From positions 1 to 14,661 of the forward strand of contig CALNAU010000053.1 in NCBI GenBank assembly GCA_937874275.1: DNA of 14,661 nucleotides. Reading direction: 5' to 3'. The position numbers were made by a program, and so were the translations under genes. The first letter of the stretch is position 1. Each line of letters begins with the position of its first letter. The notes below the pieces were generated by a model that made no database searches, was not told the DNA's origin, and saw only the letters and a program-made list of their open reading frames with translations. This document shows positions 1 to 7,935 of the stretch, one piece after another. This DNA comes from an uncultured Clostridia bacterium. Lineage in GTDB: Bacteria > Bacillota > Clostridia > Christensenellales > Aristaeellaceae.

Positions 1-509
1 CTGGCACAAGGATCGGGGGGCAGGTCACGCCCGTCAAATGTGAGGCGCAAAAACGGATCCTCCGCGCCGGCGTAGGCAATGTGCTCGGCGCTGACAAGCA
101 TGGCCGGGGCGATGCCGGGGTAGTAGTGCAGGGCGTAGTCAATCTCGCGGCAAACCTGCCCGTCCGGCGCGCGGCGCCCGTCAAGCAACCAATCCCGCGC
201 CTCCGACAGCGGCAGGCATACCCGCCGCTTGTATACGACGCCGTGATACTTTTTCTTCAGTTCCACAAACACCGTATCGCCCGCCTTTGGCACGCCATAG
301 CTGCGCACGCGCAGTTTTTCCTTATAGACCGGTTTATCCAGAGAAGCGCGGATCAGACGGTGATCCGGCGTATCCAGATAGACGCTCAGCACCGTAGTTT
401 TTCCATACGCGTCCGCCACGATGCGCGTCCCGGCGATGGCCATAAACCGCTCGTATTGTTCCTCACAAAGCAGAAATTTCTTTTCATAGCGTTCAAACGT
501 ATACTGCAT
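1..509 (-). CDS. VTC-domain (polyphosphate polymerase-like) protein, 3' end off window
   Basis: An open frame on the minus strand starts at ATG 509-507 and reads without a stop to the left edge, giving 169 N-terminal residues. It opens MQYTFERYEKKFLL and continues with SVYLDTPDHRLIR, KEKLRVRSYG and VFVELKKKYHGVVYKRR. These basic and acidic strands are typical of the VTC domain, the triphosphate-tunnel fold that in yeast Vtc4 makes polyphosphate from ATP. The ERYEKK, EKLRVRSY and ELKKK segments correspond to tunnel-lining residues of that family. Bacterial proteins of this size often sit beside CotH-like kinases or DUF4956 membrane proteins; whether that is so here cannot be seen. The ribosome binding site GGGAGG lies just upstream of ATG and supports this start. 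The gene appears separate from the sugar operon, being divided from it by about 430 bases and a terminator. Family assignment is fairly firm; the substrate is unknown. Confidence 0.85.
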   Translation of the reverse strand, partial: MQYTFERYEKKFLLCEEQYERFMAIAGTRIVADAYGKTTVLSVYLDTPDHRLIRASLDKPVYKEKLRVRSYGVPKAGDTVFVELKKKYHGVVYKRRVCLPLSEARDWLLDGRRAPDGQVCREIDYALHYYPGIAPAMLVSAEHIAYAGAEDPFLRLTFDGRDLPPDPCA

Positions 510-511
510 CC

Positions 512-810
512 TGCAACCTCCCTGCAGCGTACCATGTTTTCGACCTGGCCCGAGTTTAACACAGGAACCTTAATGAAAACCAAACCGTTTTCCCTGGAAT
601 TGTATCCGCTTTGTGAACAATCGCGCCTTGCCTGAGGAAACGCCCGTTGATTTTTGCAGTGCCTGGCCGGCGTCAAGGCCCATTTCCCGCTGGAGTATTG
701 CGGCGTTGACTCCATATGTGCGCCGGATTGGCCAAATCCTGCACCCCGACGGCGTTGGCCTGCCGCTTTCCGCGGTGGCATGCTTGCAAAACCATTTCTG
801 CCATGACATG
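512..810. other. Gene-poor intergenic stretch
   Basis: I see no convincing gene in the stretch between the VTC-domain gene and the terminator hairpin at 811-842. Short open frames exist on both strands but none has a ribosome binding site together with a recognisable protein. The minus strand just upstream of the VTC-domain gene holds a weak promoter-like pair, TTGGTT then 18 bases then TTAAAC, within about 565-590. It also holds GGTTTGGTTTTCAT, which loosely resembles the motif shared by the two sugar operons, but the match is imperfect and the spacing differs. The rest shows nothing I can name. Confidence 0.5.
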
Positions 811-842
811 AAAAGCGCCGCCGATTTTGTTCGGCGGCGCTT
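811..842 (-). terminator. Intrinsic terminator after the ThuA gene
   Basis: A perfect 12-bp stem (813-824 paired with 831-842, arm AAGCGCCGCCGA) closes a 6-base loop. Read on the minus strand the right arm ends in a run of four T (814-811). It lies about 100 bases beyond the stop of the ThuA-domain gene and fits the end of the minus-strand sugar operon. The T run is short, so termination may be partial. Confidence 0.6.
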
Positions 843-938
843 GCGTGACCGGCCTTGCCGGCGGGCTCCACGCTTTGGCGGATGTATCCACAGCTTCCGG
901 TGCGCTTGGGTTGTGCTTTGTCTGTCCTCCAGCTTCGT

Positions 939-1700
939 TCACCCACGGGGCGATGATTTCACCGGGTGTTTCAGCGTTTCAATGGCGTCTACTTCGCCGC
1001 GGTAACGCAGGCGCGGCGTGTTGACAGGCTTTACATAGCGAATGATATTCGCCAGCAGCAGTTGAATTTCGTCAATATAGTATACCGGGAACTCCTCATG
1101 CCCAGGCGCAAGATAGAACACCTTGCCAGCGCCTTTGTGCCAACCGCAAACGCTGCGCAACACTTCCCCGCCTTCAAACCAGCTGATAAACACCAATTCA
1201 TCGGGGTTGGGAATGCACCCAGGCTCGCCATACATCTCACTGCAGGGAATTTCAATGTACTCTTTTTGCAGCCCAGCCAGAATGGGATGGCTCCTGTCGA
1301 CGACCCACATGCGCTCCATCTCGCCCAGCTCCCGGTATTTCCCAATGGGCGAAGGGCAGCCCAACAGCTTGCGCGCGGGTTTTCCGTGGAAGCCAGCGTG
1401 CAGCAGCACCAGGCCCATGCCGTTCAAAACCGCGTTCATTACCCGCTCGGCCGCCTGTTCCGAAACCTGGTCATCATAGAGATGGCTCCACCATACCAGC
1501 ACGTCCGTCTCATCAATTATCTGCTGGGAAAGGCCGCACTCGGGGTCGGACAGGTTTGCGGTGCGAATTTCAAAATCGCAATGCGCGCCCAACGCCCCGG
1601 CGAGATATGTATTGATGTCGTTGGGATACAGCGCAATCGCGCGGGGTTCCAGTTCCGGGTCAATGCCCTCGCTCCAAATGGTTACACGGATCTTGTCCAT
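939..1700 (-). CDS. ThuA-domain protein (trehalose-utilisation type)
   Basis: This 253-residue cytoplasmic protein belongs to the ThuA family, a glutamine-amidotransferase-like fold linked in rhizobia with ThuB to 3-keto-disaccharide metabolism. Visible family marks are VLVWWSH (68-74), the turn VLLHAGFHG (98-106), SHPIL (137-141) and FYLAPGHEE (195-203). It has no signal peptide or membrane segment. The start is ATG at 1700: AGGAGG at 1713-1708 stands 7 bases before it, while a GTG two codons upstream would leave only one base. It follows the MalG-like permease gene by 43 bases and is the last gene of the minus-strand ABC operon. A Gfo/Idh oxidoreductase, the usual partner of ThuA, lies in the plus-strand operon. 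The exact reaction and the sugar are not determinable from sequence; trehalose should not be assumed. Confidence 0.85.
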   Translation of the reverse strand: MDKIRVTIWSEGIDPELEPRAIALYPNDINTYLAGALGAHCDFEIRTANLSDPECGLSQQIIDETDVLVWWSHLYDDQVSEQAAERVMNAVLNGMGLVLLHAGFHGKPARKLLGCPSPIGKYRELGEMERMWVVDRSHPILAGLQKEYIEIPCSEMYGEPGCIPNPDELVFISWFEGGEVLRSVCGWHKGAGKVFYLAPGHEEFPVYYIDEIQLLLANIIRYVKPVNTPRLRYRGEVDAIETLKHPVKSSPRG

Positions 1701-1743
1701 ATTCACGCCTCCTGCAGTAGAGATTACAAAATCGTTTCGAAAA

Positions 1744-2580
1744 TCAGCCCTTGACGGCTCCAGAGGTCATGCCGGCAATGATATGCTTTTGCATTGCGAT
1801 ATACACAATCAGAATCGGGATGAGCGTAAGCACAATGACCGCGCAAATCTTGCCCCATTCCTGCTGCATGACGCCCCAGTAGTTGTACACCATCAGCACC
1901 ATCGTCCACTTGGAAGAACTGTTGAGCAAATAGAGCGGGGAAACAAAATCATTCCAGGCGCTGATGAACGTCAAGGTCGCAACGGTGACGGTGACCGGCT
2001 TGAGCAGCGGAAAGATCACCTGGAAGAACAACTGCGATATATTTGTGCCATCAATAATGGCCGATTCGTCGATTTCCGTAGGAATTGTGCCGATGAAATT
2101 GTAATACATAAACGCCGCGAAGGGGATGCCCAGCGCCGCATACGTCAAAATCGTTCCAAAATAGGTGCCGTTGAGGTGCAAGGCCTTCAATATTTGCAGC
2201 GCGGTGATGTAATTCACAGGGGCGATCAGCCCTGCAAAAAACATGTAGAAGATAACTCGATGCAGTTTTGACTTTCTGCGCCTGATGACAAACATGGCCA
2301 TTGCCGTCACCACCATGCAAACCAGTACGCATCCGGAGGCAATGAGCAGACTGTTGAAGAAGGAACGCACGATCTGCCCGCCATCCAACACTTCCGCATA
2401 GTTGGAAAGCACCCAACCGTCCCGCGGCCATTCCAGGTTCATCATGGCCGAATCGCGGGTCGTTTTGAAGGAATTGACAACAATAACCGCGAATGGCACC
2501 AGTATGATTAAACTGAGTATCCATCCTATAACCGCGGACAGGATGGCGTTTCTCTTGCGCTTTTGCGCCATGGTCAACAT
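1744..2580 (-). CDS. Sugar ABC transporter permease, MalG type
   Basis: This 278-residue inner-membrane permease of the CUT1 class has about six membrane segments; the first spans roughly residues 12-36. The EAA loop that docks the ATPase is visible around 169-196 (EIDESAIIDGTNISQ then FPLLKP). The C terminus QKHIIAGMTSGAVKG is typical of MalG/LacG/UgpE proteins. ATG 2580 is preceded by AAGGAGG at 2598-2592, which lies inside the 3' end of the preceding permease gene. The gap between the two genes is only 6 bases, so they are almost surely cotranscribed and translationally coupled. Together with the MalF-like partner it would form the channel for the sugar delivered by the solute-binding protein. 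No ATPase gene is in the window; many Firmicutes serve such systems with a shared MsmX-type ATPase elsewhere. Confidence 0.93.
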   Translation of the reverse strand: MLTMAQKRKRNAILSAVIGWILSLIILVPFAVIVVNSFKTTRDSAMMNLEWPRDGWVLSNYAEVLDGGQIVRSFFNSLLIASGCVLVCMVVTAMAMFVIRRRKSKLHRVIFYMFFAGLIAPVNYITALQILKALHLNGTYFGTILTYAALGIPFAAFMYYNFIGTIPTEIDESAIIDGTNISQLFFQVIFPLLKPVTVTVATLTFISAWNDFVSPLYLLNSSSKWTMVLMVYNYWGVMQQEWGKICAVIVLTLIPILIVYIAMQKHIIAGMTSGAVKG

Positions 2581-2586
2581 CGAAAC

Positions 2587-3453
2587 TCAAGCCTCCTTCG
2601 GTGCGATCAGCTTCAGGGCAGCAAGGGCAATCAGCATGGTCAGTATGGAGATGAAGGTGGAAAGCGCATTGCTGAGGCCGTATGCGCCCATTCCGTAGGT
2701 TTTAAACACAAATGTGCTGATTACCTGCGTAGTATTTCCGGGGCCTCCATTGGTAAGCGCCATCACGATGTCGAACACCTTCAGGCCGTGAATAATGTTC
2801 AATATCACGTTTGTGGTTATCGACGGGCGCAGGAAGGGCCAAGTTATATATCGAAATTGCGCCATCGCATTTGCGCCGTCCAATTGCGCGGCCTCATAGT
2901 ATTCCTTGTCTATCATCTGAAGCCCCGCCAGGAAAATCACCATATTCAGGCCGATGGATTTCCAGATTTCTACCGCAATGACCGCGCCAAGCACCGTGCT
3001 GCGGTTTGTAAGCCAGCTTTTTGTAATGGCGTCCAGCCCAATGGCGCGCAGGCCTTCGTTTAAAATGCCGTCCGGCGCCAGAATGGAGGTAAAAATCATG
3101 CCGATAATCAGCGAGGAAATTGCGTACGGCATGAAATACACGCCGCGCATGAGATTCTGCGTTCTGAACTTGCGGTTGAAAAACAGCGCCAGCGCCAGGC
3201 CAACGACGATTTTTCCAACAGACGCGTAGACCGTGAACACCAAGGTGTTCTTGATTGCCAGCAGATAGGCGTTGTCCGGGTTGAAAATTTCCAGATAGTT
3301 GCGCAGCCCCACGAACTTGATTTCAGAGCTCATGGCGTTCCAGTTCGTGAGCGAATAGCCAATGCCGAATATCACCGGGATGATGAACAACAGAAAGTAG
3401 ATGATAAACGCCGGCATGGTAAACCATGAACGATATATCTGTTTCTTGTACAC
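2587..3453 (-). CDS. Sugar ABC transporter permease, MalF type
   Basis: This 288-residue CUT1 permease has about six membrane segments, the first around residues 12-34 (AFIIYFLLFIIPVIF). The EAA loop lies at about 184-210 (EYYEAAQLDGANAMAQF then WPFLRP) and the family signature LTNGGPGNTT at 233-242. It is of LacF/UgpA/MsmE-partner length and lacks the long periplasmic P2 loop of E. coli MalF. The start is GTG at 3453, with AAAGGG about 10 bases upstream; no ATG precedes it in frame, and the next one (residue 13) would cut into the first membrane helix. The gene follows the solute-binding protein gene across a 78-base gap containing a terminator-like hairpin, so its level is probably lower than that of the binding protein. 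It overlaps the regulatory region of the MalG-type gene downstream. Confidence 0.93.
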   Translation of the reverse strand: MYKKQIYRSWFTMPAFIIYFLLFIIPVIFGIGYSLTNWNAMSSEIKFVGLRNYLEIFNPDNAYLLAIKNTLVFTVYASVGKIVVGLALALFFNRKFRTQNLMRGVYFMPYAISSLIIGMIFTSILAPDGILNEGLRAIGLDAITKSWLTNRSTVLGAVIAVEIWKSIGLNMVIFLAGLQMIDKEYYEAAQLDGANAMAQFRYITWPFLRPSITTNVILNIIHGLKVFDIVMALTNGGPGNTTQVISTFVFKTYGMGAYGLSNALSTFISILTMLIALAALKLIAPKEA

Positions 3454-3495
3454 GATGTTTTCACCCTTTCAGAGGTGTTCAATGGCATAAAATAA

Positions 3496-3521
3496 GCCGA
3501 CGGGATGTTGCACCCGCCGGC
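3496..3521 (-). terminator. Partial terminator / attenuator between binding-protein and permease genes
   Basis: The two 9-base arms 3496-3504 and 3513-3521 pair around an 8-base loop. On the minus strand the single imperfect position is a G-U wobble, while on the plus strand it would be an A-C clash, so the hairpin suits minus-strand RNA. It is followed by TTATTTTATG. Placed 10 bases after the stop of the solute-binding gene, it fits the known pattern of partial termination or 3' end protection that gives more binding protein than permease. Confidence 0.65.
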
Positions 3522-3531
3522 CATCCATGGT

Positions 3532-4797
3532 TTATTCAACCACGCCGAACATGATTGCACGATCCTTGTCAATTTGCTGAACTGCTTCCAGCGGGGTTTT
3601 GTCGCCAATCCACATTTCTATATAAGCGCGGCCAATCGGGTCTGCGGAATAGAAGGGAATGCGCGTGGTGTAATCGGGGCCGGAAACATTGTCGCAGCTT
3701 GCCATCAGCGTCTCATACTGATAGGTCACATCCTGCTCGACATTTTTGAAGGTGATGATGGGCATTTTGCTCTCGTCGTAGACATACTGCAAGTTCTCCT
3801 GACGGGCGAGGAACTCAAAGTAGGCCAACGCCTCGGGAATCATATCGGATTCCTTGTTGAGGACCATGCCCATCGAGCCGCCGCTGTTGCTGAAGGTGTT
3901 GTTTCCCGCCAGGGGGATGATTGTGAGCGGCCAGTTTTCCACGCCCGCCTCGGGATACAGTTCCTCAATTTGGTCGGCAGCGCTCATATGGCATACCATC
4001 ATGCCGAACTCGCCGGAGGCCATCGCCTCAGCACGGTCGTTCCACTTCTGACTGAGCCAATCCTCTTCTTCGCCGAAGTAACCGCGCTCTACAAGTTCCA
4101 TCATCTGCTCAGAAAAGGTAATCACTTCGGGATAGTCTTCGAATTTGCCGGAAGGATCGCACAGCTTTTCATACATATCGCCGTACTTACGGTTCAGCCA
4201 GTCGCCCGTTTCCAGCAGCCATACGCAGGCGTGCCATGTATCCGCACCGGGCTCAAAAATAGGCGTTACGTCGATTTCCTGCAAGGCGTCGCAAATTGCA
4301 AGCAATTCTTCAAACGACGTGGCGGGTTCCATGCCGATTTGTTCAAGCAGTTCCGCGTTGTAGAGGATGCCCCAGCCGTCCAGACTGGAAGCGGCGAAAA
4401 ACACCACATTGCCGTCGTAGGTTATGCTTTCCAGCGCCCAGTCCGCATACTCGCTGACCCAGGGCTGACCGGAAAGGTCATAAGCGTACTTTTCCGGAGA
4501 ATATTCCGACAGGCCCAGGCCGGGGTTGGAGAAGAAAATATCCACGCCGTCGCCGGAGGCCAGCTTCGCCTTGACCACGTTGCCGTATTGATCATCGGGA
4601 ATCAACTGGAAATCAATGTTGACGCCGGTTTCCGCAGTGAAATCCTCGGCAAGTTTCCGGTTGTAATCTTTAATCCAGTCCTGAGAGGCGCAGACCACCA
4701 GCGTAGAGCCGGCCCGCAGCTGCGTTTCCTCCGCCAGCGCCGCCGCGCCAACGAGAAGCATGCTCAAACAGAGCAATAGGGCGAACAGTTTCTTCAT
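3532..4797 (-). CDS. Extracellular sugar-binding protein of an ABC importer
   Basis: This 421-residue secreted solute-binding protein is of the family 1 type that serves CUT1 sugar importers. A signal peptide is clear: MKKLF, a hydrophobic core to about residue 17, then AAALA before EETQ, suggesting signal peptidase I cleavage after residue 22. There is a Cys at position 10, but the preceding LLL is a poor lipobox and the hydrophobic stretch before it is too short, so I do not call it a lipoprotein. The mature part has typical features: an N-terminal lobe starting STLVVCASQDW, SGDGVDIFFSNPG, LDGWGILYNAELLEQIG and a C-terminal SADPIGRAYIEMWIGDKTPLEAVQQID. ATG 4797 is chosen because AAGGAGG lies at 4813-4807 and the signal peptide begins there; a longer in-frame start 13 codons upstream adds only a basic tail. 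It is first in the operon, behind its own predicted promoter. Confidence 0.92.
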   Translation of the reverse strand: MKKLFALLLCLSMLLVGAAALAEETQLRAGSTLVVCASQDWIKDYNRKLAEDFTAETGVNIDFQLIPDDQYGNVVKAKLASGDGVDIFFSNPGLGLSEYSPEKYAYDLSGQPWVSEYADWALESITYDGNVVFFAASSLDGWGILYNAELLEQIGMEPATSFEELLAICDALQEIDVTPIFEPGADTWHACVWLLETGDWLNRKYGDMYEKLCDPSGKFEDYPEVITFSEQMMELVERGYFGEEEDWLSQKWNDRAEAMASGEFGMMVCHMSAADQIEELYPEAGVENWPLTIIPLAGNNTFSNSGGSMGMVLNKESDMIPEALAYFEFLARQENLQYVYDESKMPIITFKNVEQDVTYQYETLMASCDNVSGPDYTTRIPFYSADPIGRAYIEMWIGDKTPLEAVQQIDKDRAIMFGVVE

Positions 4798-4862
4798 GTT
4801 TTCCTTCCTCCTTGCAATTCTCTTGATGGGCCCCACAGCGCGCAGGCCTCATCGCTGAGGAC

Positions 4863-4892
4863 ATTATAACACTGCAAAAGATTCCGTTTAAA
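4863..4892 (-). promoter_or_regulatory. Predicted promoter of the ABC/ThuA operon
   Basis: On the minus strand a perfect TATAAT (4868-4863) is preceded by a poor -35: TTTAAA (4892-4887) at 18 bases or TTAAAC (4891-4886) at 17. A good -10 with a weak -35 is what an activator-dependent promoter looks like. The -35 overlaps or abuts the shared 16-base motif at 4907-4892. The predicted start of transcription is near 4856, giving a leader of about 59 bases. That start falls on a small palindrome, CCTCA-TCGC-TGAGG (4847-4860), which could be an operator or a leader hairpin. Confidence 0.6.
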
Positions 4893-4907
4893 TGCAAAAA
4901 ACAAACC
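4892..4907 (-). promoter_or_regulatory. Shared 16-base motif, copy A (candidate regulator site)
   Basis: GGTTTGTTTTTTGCAT on the minus strand is identical over 16 bases to 9683-9698 on the plus strand. It sits 23 bases upstream of the TATAAT of the binding-protein promoter. A second TTTTGCA (4879-4873) repeats in the same orientation 20 bases, about two helical turns, downstream of the first (4899-4893), an arrangement common for AraC-family dimers. Binding by the response regulator encoded at 8121-9650 is an inference. Confidence 0.55.
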
Positions 4908-4910
4908 AGA

Positions 4911-6743
4911 TTATTTGGATATTTCCAACTGCATTGCTTTATCTTGTTTAATTCTGCCGCCGATTGTGACGCATGCGCCCTCTCCGGGACGACTGTCGAT
5001 CCAGAAGATCATGTCCTCTCCATAGGTCAGCATTAGCCGCAAAAAGGTGTTCATAATCCCCATGCCGTGCAGGGTAAGCTGCGGAATCCTTCCGCCGGAT
5101 TTCAAAACGCGCATCTTTTCCCGCAGTGCGCGCAGATTTTCGGGGTCAAAGCCATTTCCATCGTCCCACACCATAACCTTCCAAAAATCCCCCTCGAGGC
5201 CAATGCGGATGCCGATGTGCCAGACAGGGGCTTTTTCCGTGGCATGTTTGATGGCGTTTTCAATAAGCGGCTGAATGACCAACTTCGGCGCCATTACGTC
5301 CATGGCTGACTCTTCCGTTTCCACGCTGAAAACAATATCGCCCTGATAGCGCATTTGCATAAGGTCCATATAATTTTGCGCATGCTGCAATTCCTGGCGC
5401 AGGGACACCGGGTGAAGTTCCTTGGAAGAGATGTATTCCAGTATGTTGGAAAGGTTGCGGCAAGCCGTCTGTACGGTATCGGTTTCCCCTTCCGCCACCA
5501 TGATGTTGATTACAGCCAGCGTATTGTAGAGAAAATGCGGGTTCATCTGGGCCTGCAGCGCAAGCATTTTTGCATGTATTTCTGCATTTTTCAATTCCAC
5601 AACCTGGCTTAGCGAATGCTTCAAGCGATCCGTCATCTGGTTGAAGGCGTTGCCCAACTGGTCAATTTCGGCCACGCCGGAAGGCTTATGGCGCTGTACC
5701 GCTTCGTCCAGGTGGTCCAAATTGCATGAATCCACGCAGGCGCACAGGCGCAAAAGCGGCACGGAAAACCGGTGGCTCAACAACAGGCTGATGACCGCCG
5801 CCGCCGCAAGGATCAAAAGCGTTTCCCCAATCATGGAAGCAATCAGTTGTGTAAGTTGCTGATTGTGGATTTCGGTGCCCGGGGCAACCACTACGTACCA
5901 ATCCGAATATTCGGCGCCGCTGCAAAAGAAAAATTCCTCCCTTCCTGTAAATGGATTGCGCGTAACAGAGCCGTTTTCAGCGCTGCCAACAAGGCTGAAA
6001 TAGTGCCCGGCGCTGTCCGCAACCGCCGCACTTGAAGAAAAGACGATATTGCCACTTCCGTCCAACACATAAACGTTGTCCCGCTTGGAATCGCCCTCGG
6101 AATAAGATACGGCGCGGGCAACGATTTCCTCCAGGCTGTCGTAATCCAGCAGCACTTCCACAACCGCGCGGGCCGACGAGCCCACCAGCAGGCCAAAGCC
6201 GCGGCATACGGAAACAACCTCCACCTCCCTGCCGCTCACCTCCCGCGTGTGCAGCGGCACGACCAGCACTTTGCCGTCCAGGCGGATGGCCTCCCTGTAC
6301 CAGTCGTATGTCTGCGGGGATTCTTCCAAATGCGTATACCCGTATTCCTGTCCAAAGGCGTACCGGTATCCATCGTCGGTAATGATGTTCATGTGGAAAA
6401 ATATCAGCTCCGGCCCGCAAATGGAATAAACCAACTCATTCAAGTCCGTCTGCAAGCGGTAGAGGTCGGCGCCGGTGCTGCCCGGCATGGCGCCGAGAAT
6501 GGATTCCCTGAGCTGCGCGGAAAACGTCATTCTTTGGCTCAATAGCGCCAGTTGATAGACCTCTTCGTCCAGTTGCTGCGCCACGTTGGAAGCAATCAGT
6601 TCCATGGAGGTAAAAATGTCCCTTTTCAACGCGTTAAAGCGCTGTATGGTGTTGAAGGTTCTGAAAACTGCGATTACCAGCAACAAAATGGCGGTAATGC
6701 CCGTAAACATGCGCGCGCGCATCGTATGGGTGGATTTTAACAT
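4911..6743 (-). CDS. YesM-like sensor histidine kinase
   Basis: This 610-residue membrane kinase would pair with an AraC-type response regulator. It has a membrane helix at about 13-30, a large extracellular sensor region (about 31-300) resembling double-Cache sensors, a second helix at about 302-323, and a HAMP-like linker to about 378. The catalytic part is of the His_kinase/HATPase type: phospho-acceptor H403 in QAQMNPHFLYN, N box around N496 (IENAIKHA), G1 box DDGNGFDP (527-534) and G2 box HGMGIMN (559-565). The start is ATG 6743, with GGGAGG at 6758-6753. A longer frame reaching 6845 would begin upstream of the promoter and is rejected. It is divergent from the response regulator, and the IS5-type element now lies between them. 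The ligand is unknown but is presumably the sugar handled by the locus. Confidence 0.92.
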   Translation of the reverse strand: MLKSTHTMRARMFTGITAILLLVIAVFRTFNTIQRFNALKRDIFTSMELIASNVAQQLDEEVYQLALLSQRMTFSAQLRESILGAMPGSTGADLYRLQTDLNELVYSICGPELIFFHMNIITDDGYRYAFGQEYGYTHLEESPQTYDWYREAIRLDGKVLVVPLHTREVSGREVEVVSVCRGFGLLVGSSARAVVEVLLDYDSLEEIVARAVSYSEGDSKRDNVYVLDGSGNIVFSSSAAVADSAGHYFSLVGSAENGSVTRNPFTGREEFFFCSGAEYSDWYVVVAPGTEIHNQQLTQLIASMIGETLLILAAAAVISLLLSHRFSVPLLRLCACVDSCNLDHLDEAVQRHKPSGVAEIDQLGNAFNQMTDRLKHSLSQVVELKNAEIHAKMLALQAQMNPHFLYNTLAVINIMVAEGETDTVQTACRNLSNILEYISSKELHPVSLRQELQHAQNYMDLMQMRYQGDIVFSVETEESAMDVMAPKLVIQPLIENAIKHATEKAPVWHIGIRIGLEGDFWKVMVWDDGNGFDPENLRALREKMRVLKSGGRIPQLTLHGMGIMNTFLRLMLTYGEDMIFWIDSRPGEGACVTIGGRIKQDKAMQLEISK

Positions 6744-6788
6744 ATCTATGCACCTCCCACGAATAGACAGGCGTTTATATCCATCATC

Positions 6789-6818
6789 AGTATAGAACGT
6801 AAAGAATACTTTTGTCAA
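6789..6818 (-). promoter_or_regulatory. Sigma-A-type promoter of the kinase gene
   Basis: On the minus strand TTGACA (6818-6813) is followed after 18 bases by TATACT (6794-6789). Both boxes are near consensus. The predicted start is near 6782, leaving a leader of about 40 bases before ATG 6743. This promoter is intact and lies outside the inserted element, so kinase expression should be unaffected by the insertion. Confidence 0.8.
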
Positions 6819-6859
6819 GCCAAAATTTTTCCGGGACTTGCCCAATCACAGAAAATGTG

Positions 6860-6863
6860 TTAA
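6860..6863. repeat. Target-site duplication TTAA, left copy
   Basis: TTAA directly abuts the left inverted repeat at 6864 and is repeated at 8094-8097 beyond the right end. A 4-base YTAR duplication is the rule for the IS5 group of the IS5 family, so both copies together mark the insertion point. Confidence 0.8.
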
Positions 6864-6876
6864 GGAACTGCTGATT
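6864..6876 (+). repeat. Left terminal inverted repeat of the IS5-type element
   Basis: GGAACTGCTGATT matches the complement of 8081-8093 at 12 of 13 positions. It directly follows the TTAA duplication. Confidence 0.85.
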
Positions 6877-6942
6877 TAATCCCGCTAGTAGTCAATTCGT
6901 GGTAAAATGCAGGAAGTAACCAGAATAGCAGGAGAGTGTGCC

Positions 6943-7935
6943 ATGAAGCAGCAGACCTTTAGCGATATAGAGTATGGCGGCAGGGCCAGGACCACCAGGC
7001 GCGAAGAGTTCCTGGACACCATGAATGAAATCATTCCCTGGGAAGAATGGGTGGGATTGATTCAACCGTTCTACTATGAGGGAAAAAGAGGGCGTCCCCC
7101 GAAGGGAATCGAGAAGATGCTCCGGATGTACCTGCTGCAGGGATGGTTCAACCTGTCGGACGAAGGGGTGGAAGACGCGATTTATGACAGTTATGCGATG
7201 CGGAAGTTCATGGGCATCAACTTCCTACAGGAGAAGTCGCCGGATGCGACGACGCTGTTGAAGTTTCGCCGGATACTGGAGAACAGCGGGCTGGGCAAAG
7301 CGATGTTTGAGAGCATCGTGAGGGATCTTGAAAGCGCGGGACAGCTCATGCGCGGGGGCAGCATCGTGGACGCGACGATCATCAATGCGCCGTCTTCGAC
7401 AAAGAACGAGAAGAAAGAGCGCGACCCAGAGATGAAGCAGACGATGAAGGGTATGGAATGGAAGTTCGGGATGAAGATACACATCGGCGTGGACGCGGGC
7501 TCAGGGTATGTGACGGCGGTGGAAGGGACGGGCGCGAACGTGCACGATGTGGCGGTTGGCCCAAAGCTGTTGCGCAAGGATGACCGAGTGGTTTATGGAG
7601 ATTCGGGGTATCTGGGGCTGGATAAGCGTGAGGATGTTGTCAGTGATCCGGCGTTGTCGGGGATAGAATACCGGGTGAACAGGCGTCCTGGAAAGGCGTA
7701 CAGGAAGTATGCCAATGATGGGCAGGCGTGGGAAAAGGTGATAGAGCGGCAGAAATCGGCGGTGCGCAGCAAGGTGGAGTTTCCGTTCCGGTTCATGAAA
7801 GTGCAGTGCGGATTCCGCAAAGCGGTTTACAGGGGCATTGCCAAGAACCTGAACCGCGCATTTGTTCTGCTGGCCAGTTCCAACCTGTATGCCTGTGCCA
7901 GGGCTGGCCGGAGTTTGCAGCCCTTGATGGGATAG
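6943..7935 (+). CDS. IS5-family transposase
   Basis: This 330-residue DDE transposase is of normal full length for the IS5 group. It starts MKQQTFSDIEYGG with an N-terminal DUF772-like helical domain (about 20-130) that contains the RGRPPKGIEKMLRMYLLQ block. The catalytic triad is visible as D143 (SIVDATIINAP), D220 (VYGDSGYLG) and E279 (KVEFPFRFMK). ATG 6943 is chosen because AGGAG at 6930-6934 precedes it by 8 bases; an in-frame ATG 12 codons upstream has no ribosome binding site. All three acidic residues and both ends are intact, so the element could still be active. Codon use is GAG/GCG-rich and tidy like a host-adapted element, with no frameshift. Confidence 0.93.
   Translation: MKQQTFSDIEYGGRARTTRREEFLDTMNEIIPWEEWVGLIQPFYYEGKRGRPPKGIEKMLRMYLLQGWFNLSDEGVEDAIYDSYAMRKFMGINFLQEKSPDATTLLKFRRILENSGLGKAMFESIVRDLESAGQLMRGGSIVDATIINAPSSTKNEKKERDPEMKQTMKGMEWKFGMKIHIGVDAGSGYVTAVEGTGANVHDVAVGPKLLRKDDRVVYGDSGYLGLDKREDVVSDPALSGIEYRVNRRPGKAYRKYANDGQAWEKVIERQKSAVRSKVEFPFRFMKVQCGFRKAVYRGIAKNLNRAFVLLASSNLYACARAGRSLQPLMG

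Noticed and set aside
570..942. Possible broken LacI-type or other regulator gene on the minus strand
   Set aside because: I read the frames for helix-turn-helix patterns and found none convincing; the frames are interrupted and lack ribosome binding sites.
3505..4779. 424-codon open frame on the plus strand opposite the sugar-binding protein gene
   Set aside because: It is an antisense shadow of a gene with clear signal peptide, family motifs and ribosome binding site. The plus frame has no recognisable domain or start signal.
4740..4797. Lipoprotein signal at Cys10 of the sugar-binding protein
   Set aside because: LLLC lacks a small residue before Cys and the hydrophobic stretch is too short, while AALA-EE at 19-24 is a normal signal peptidase I site.
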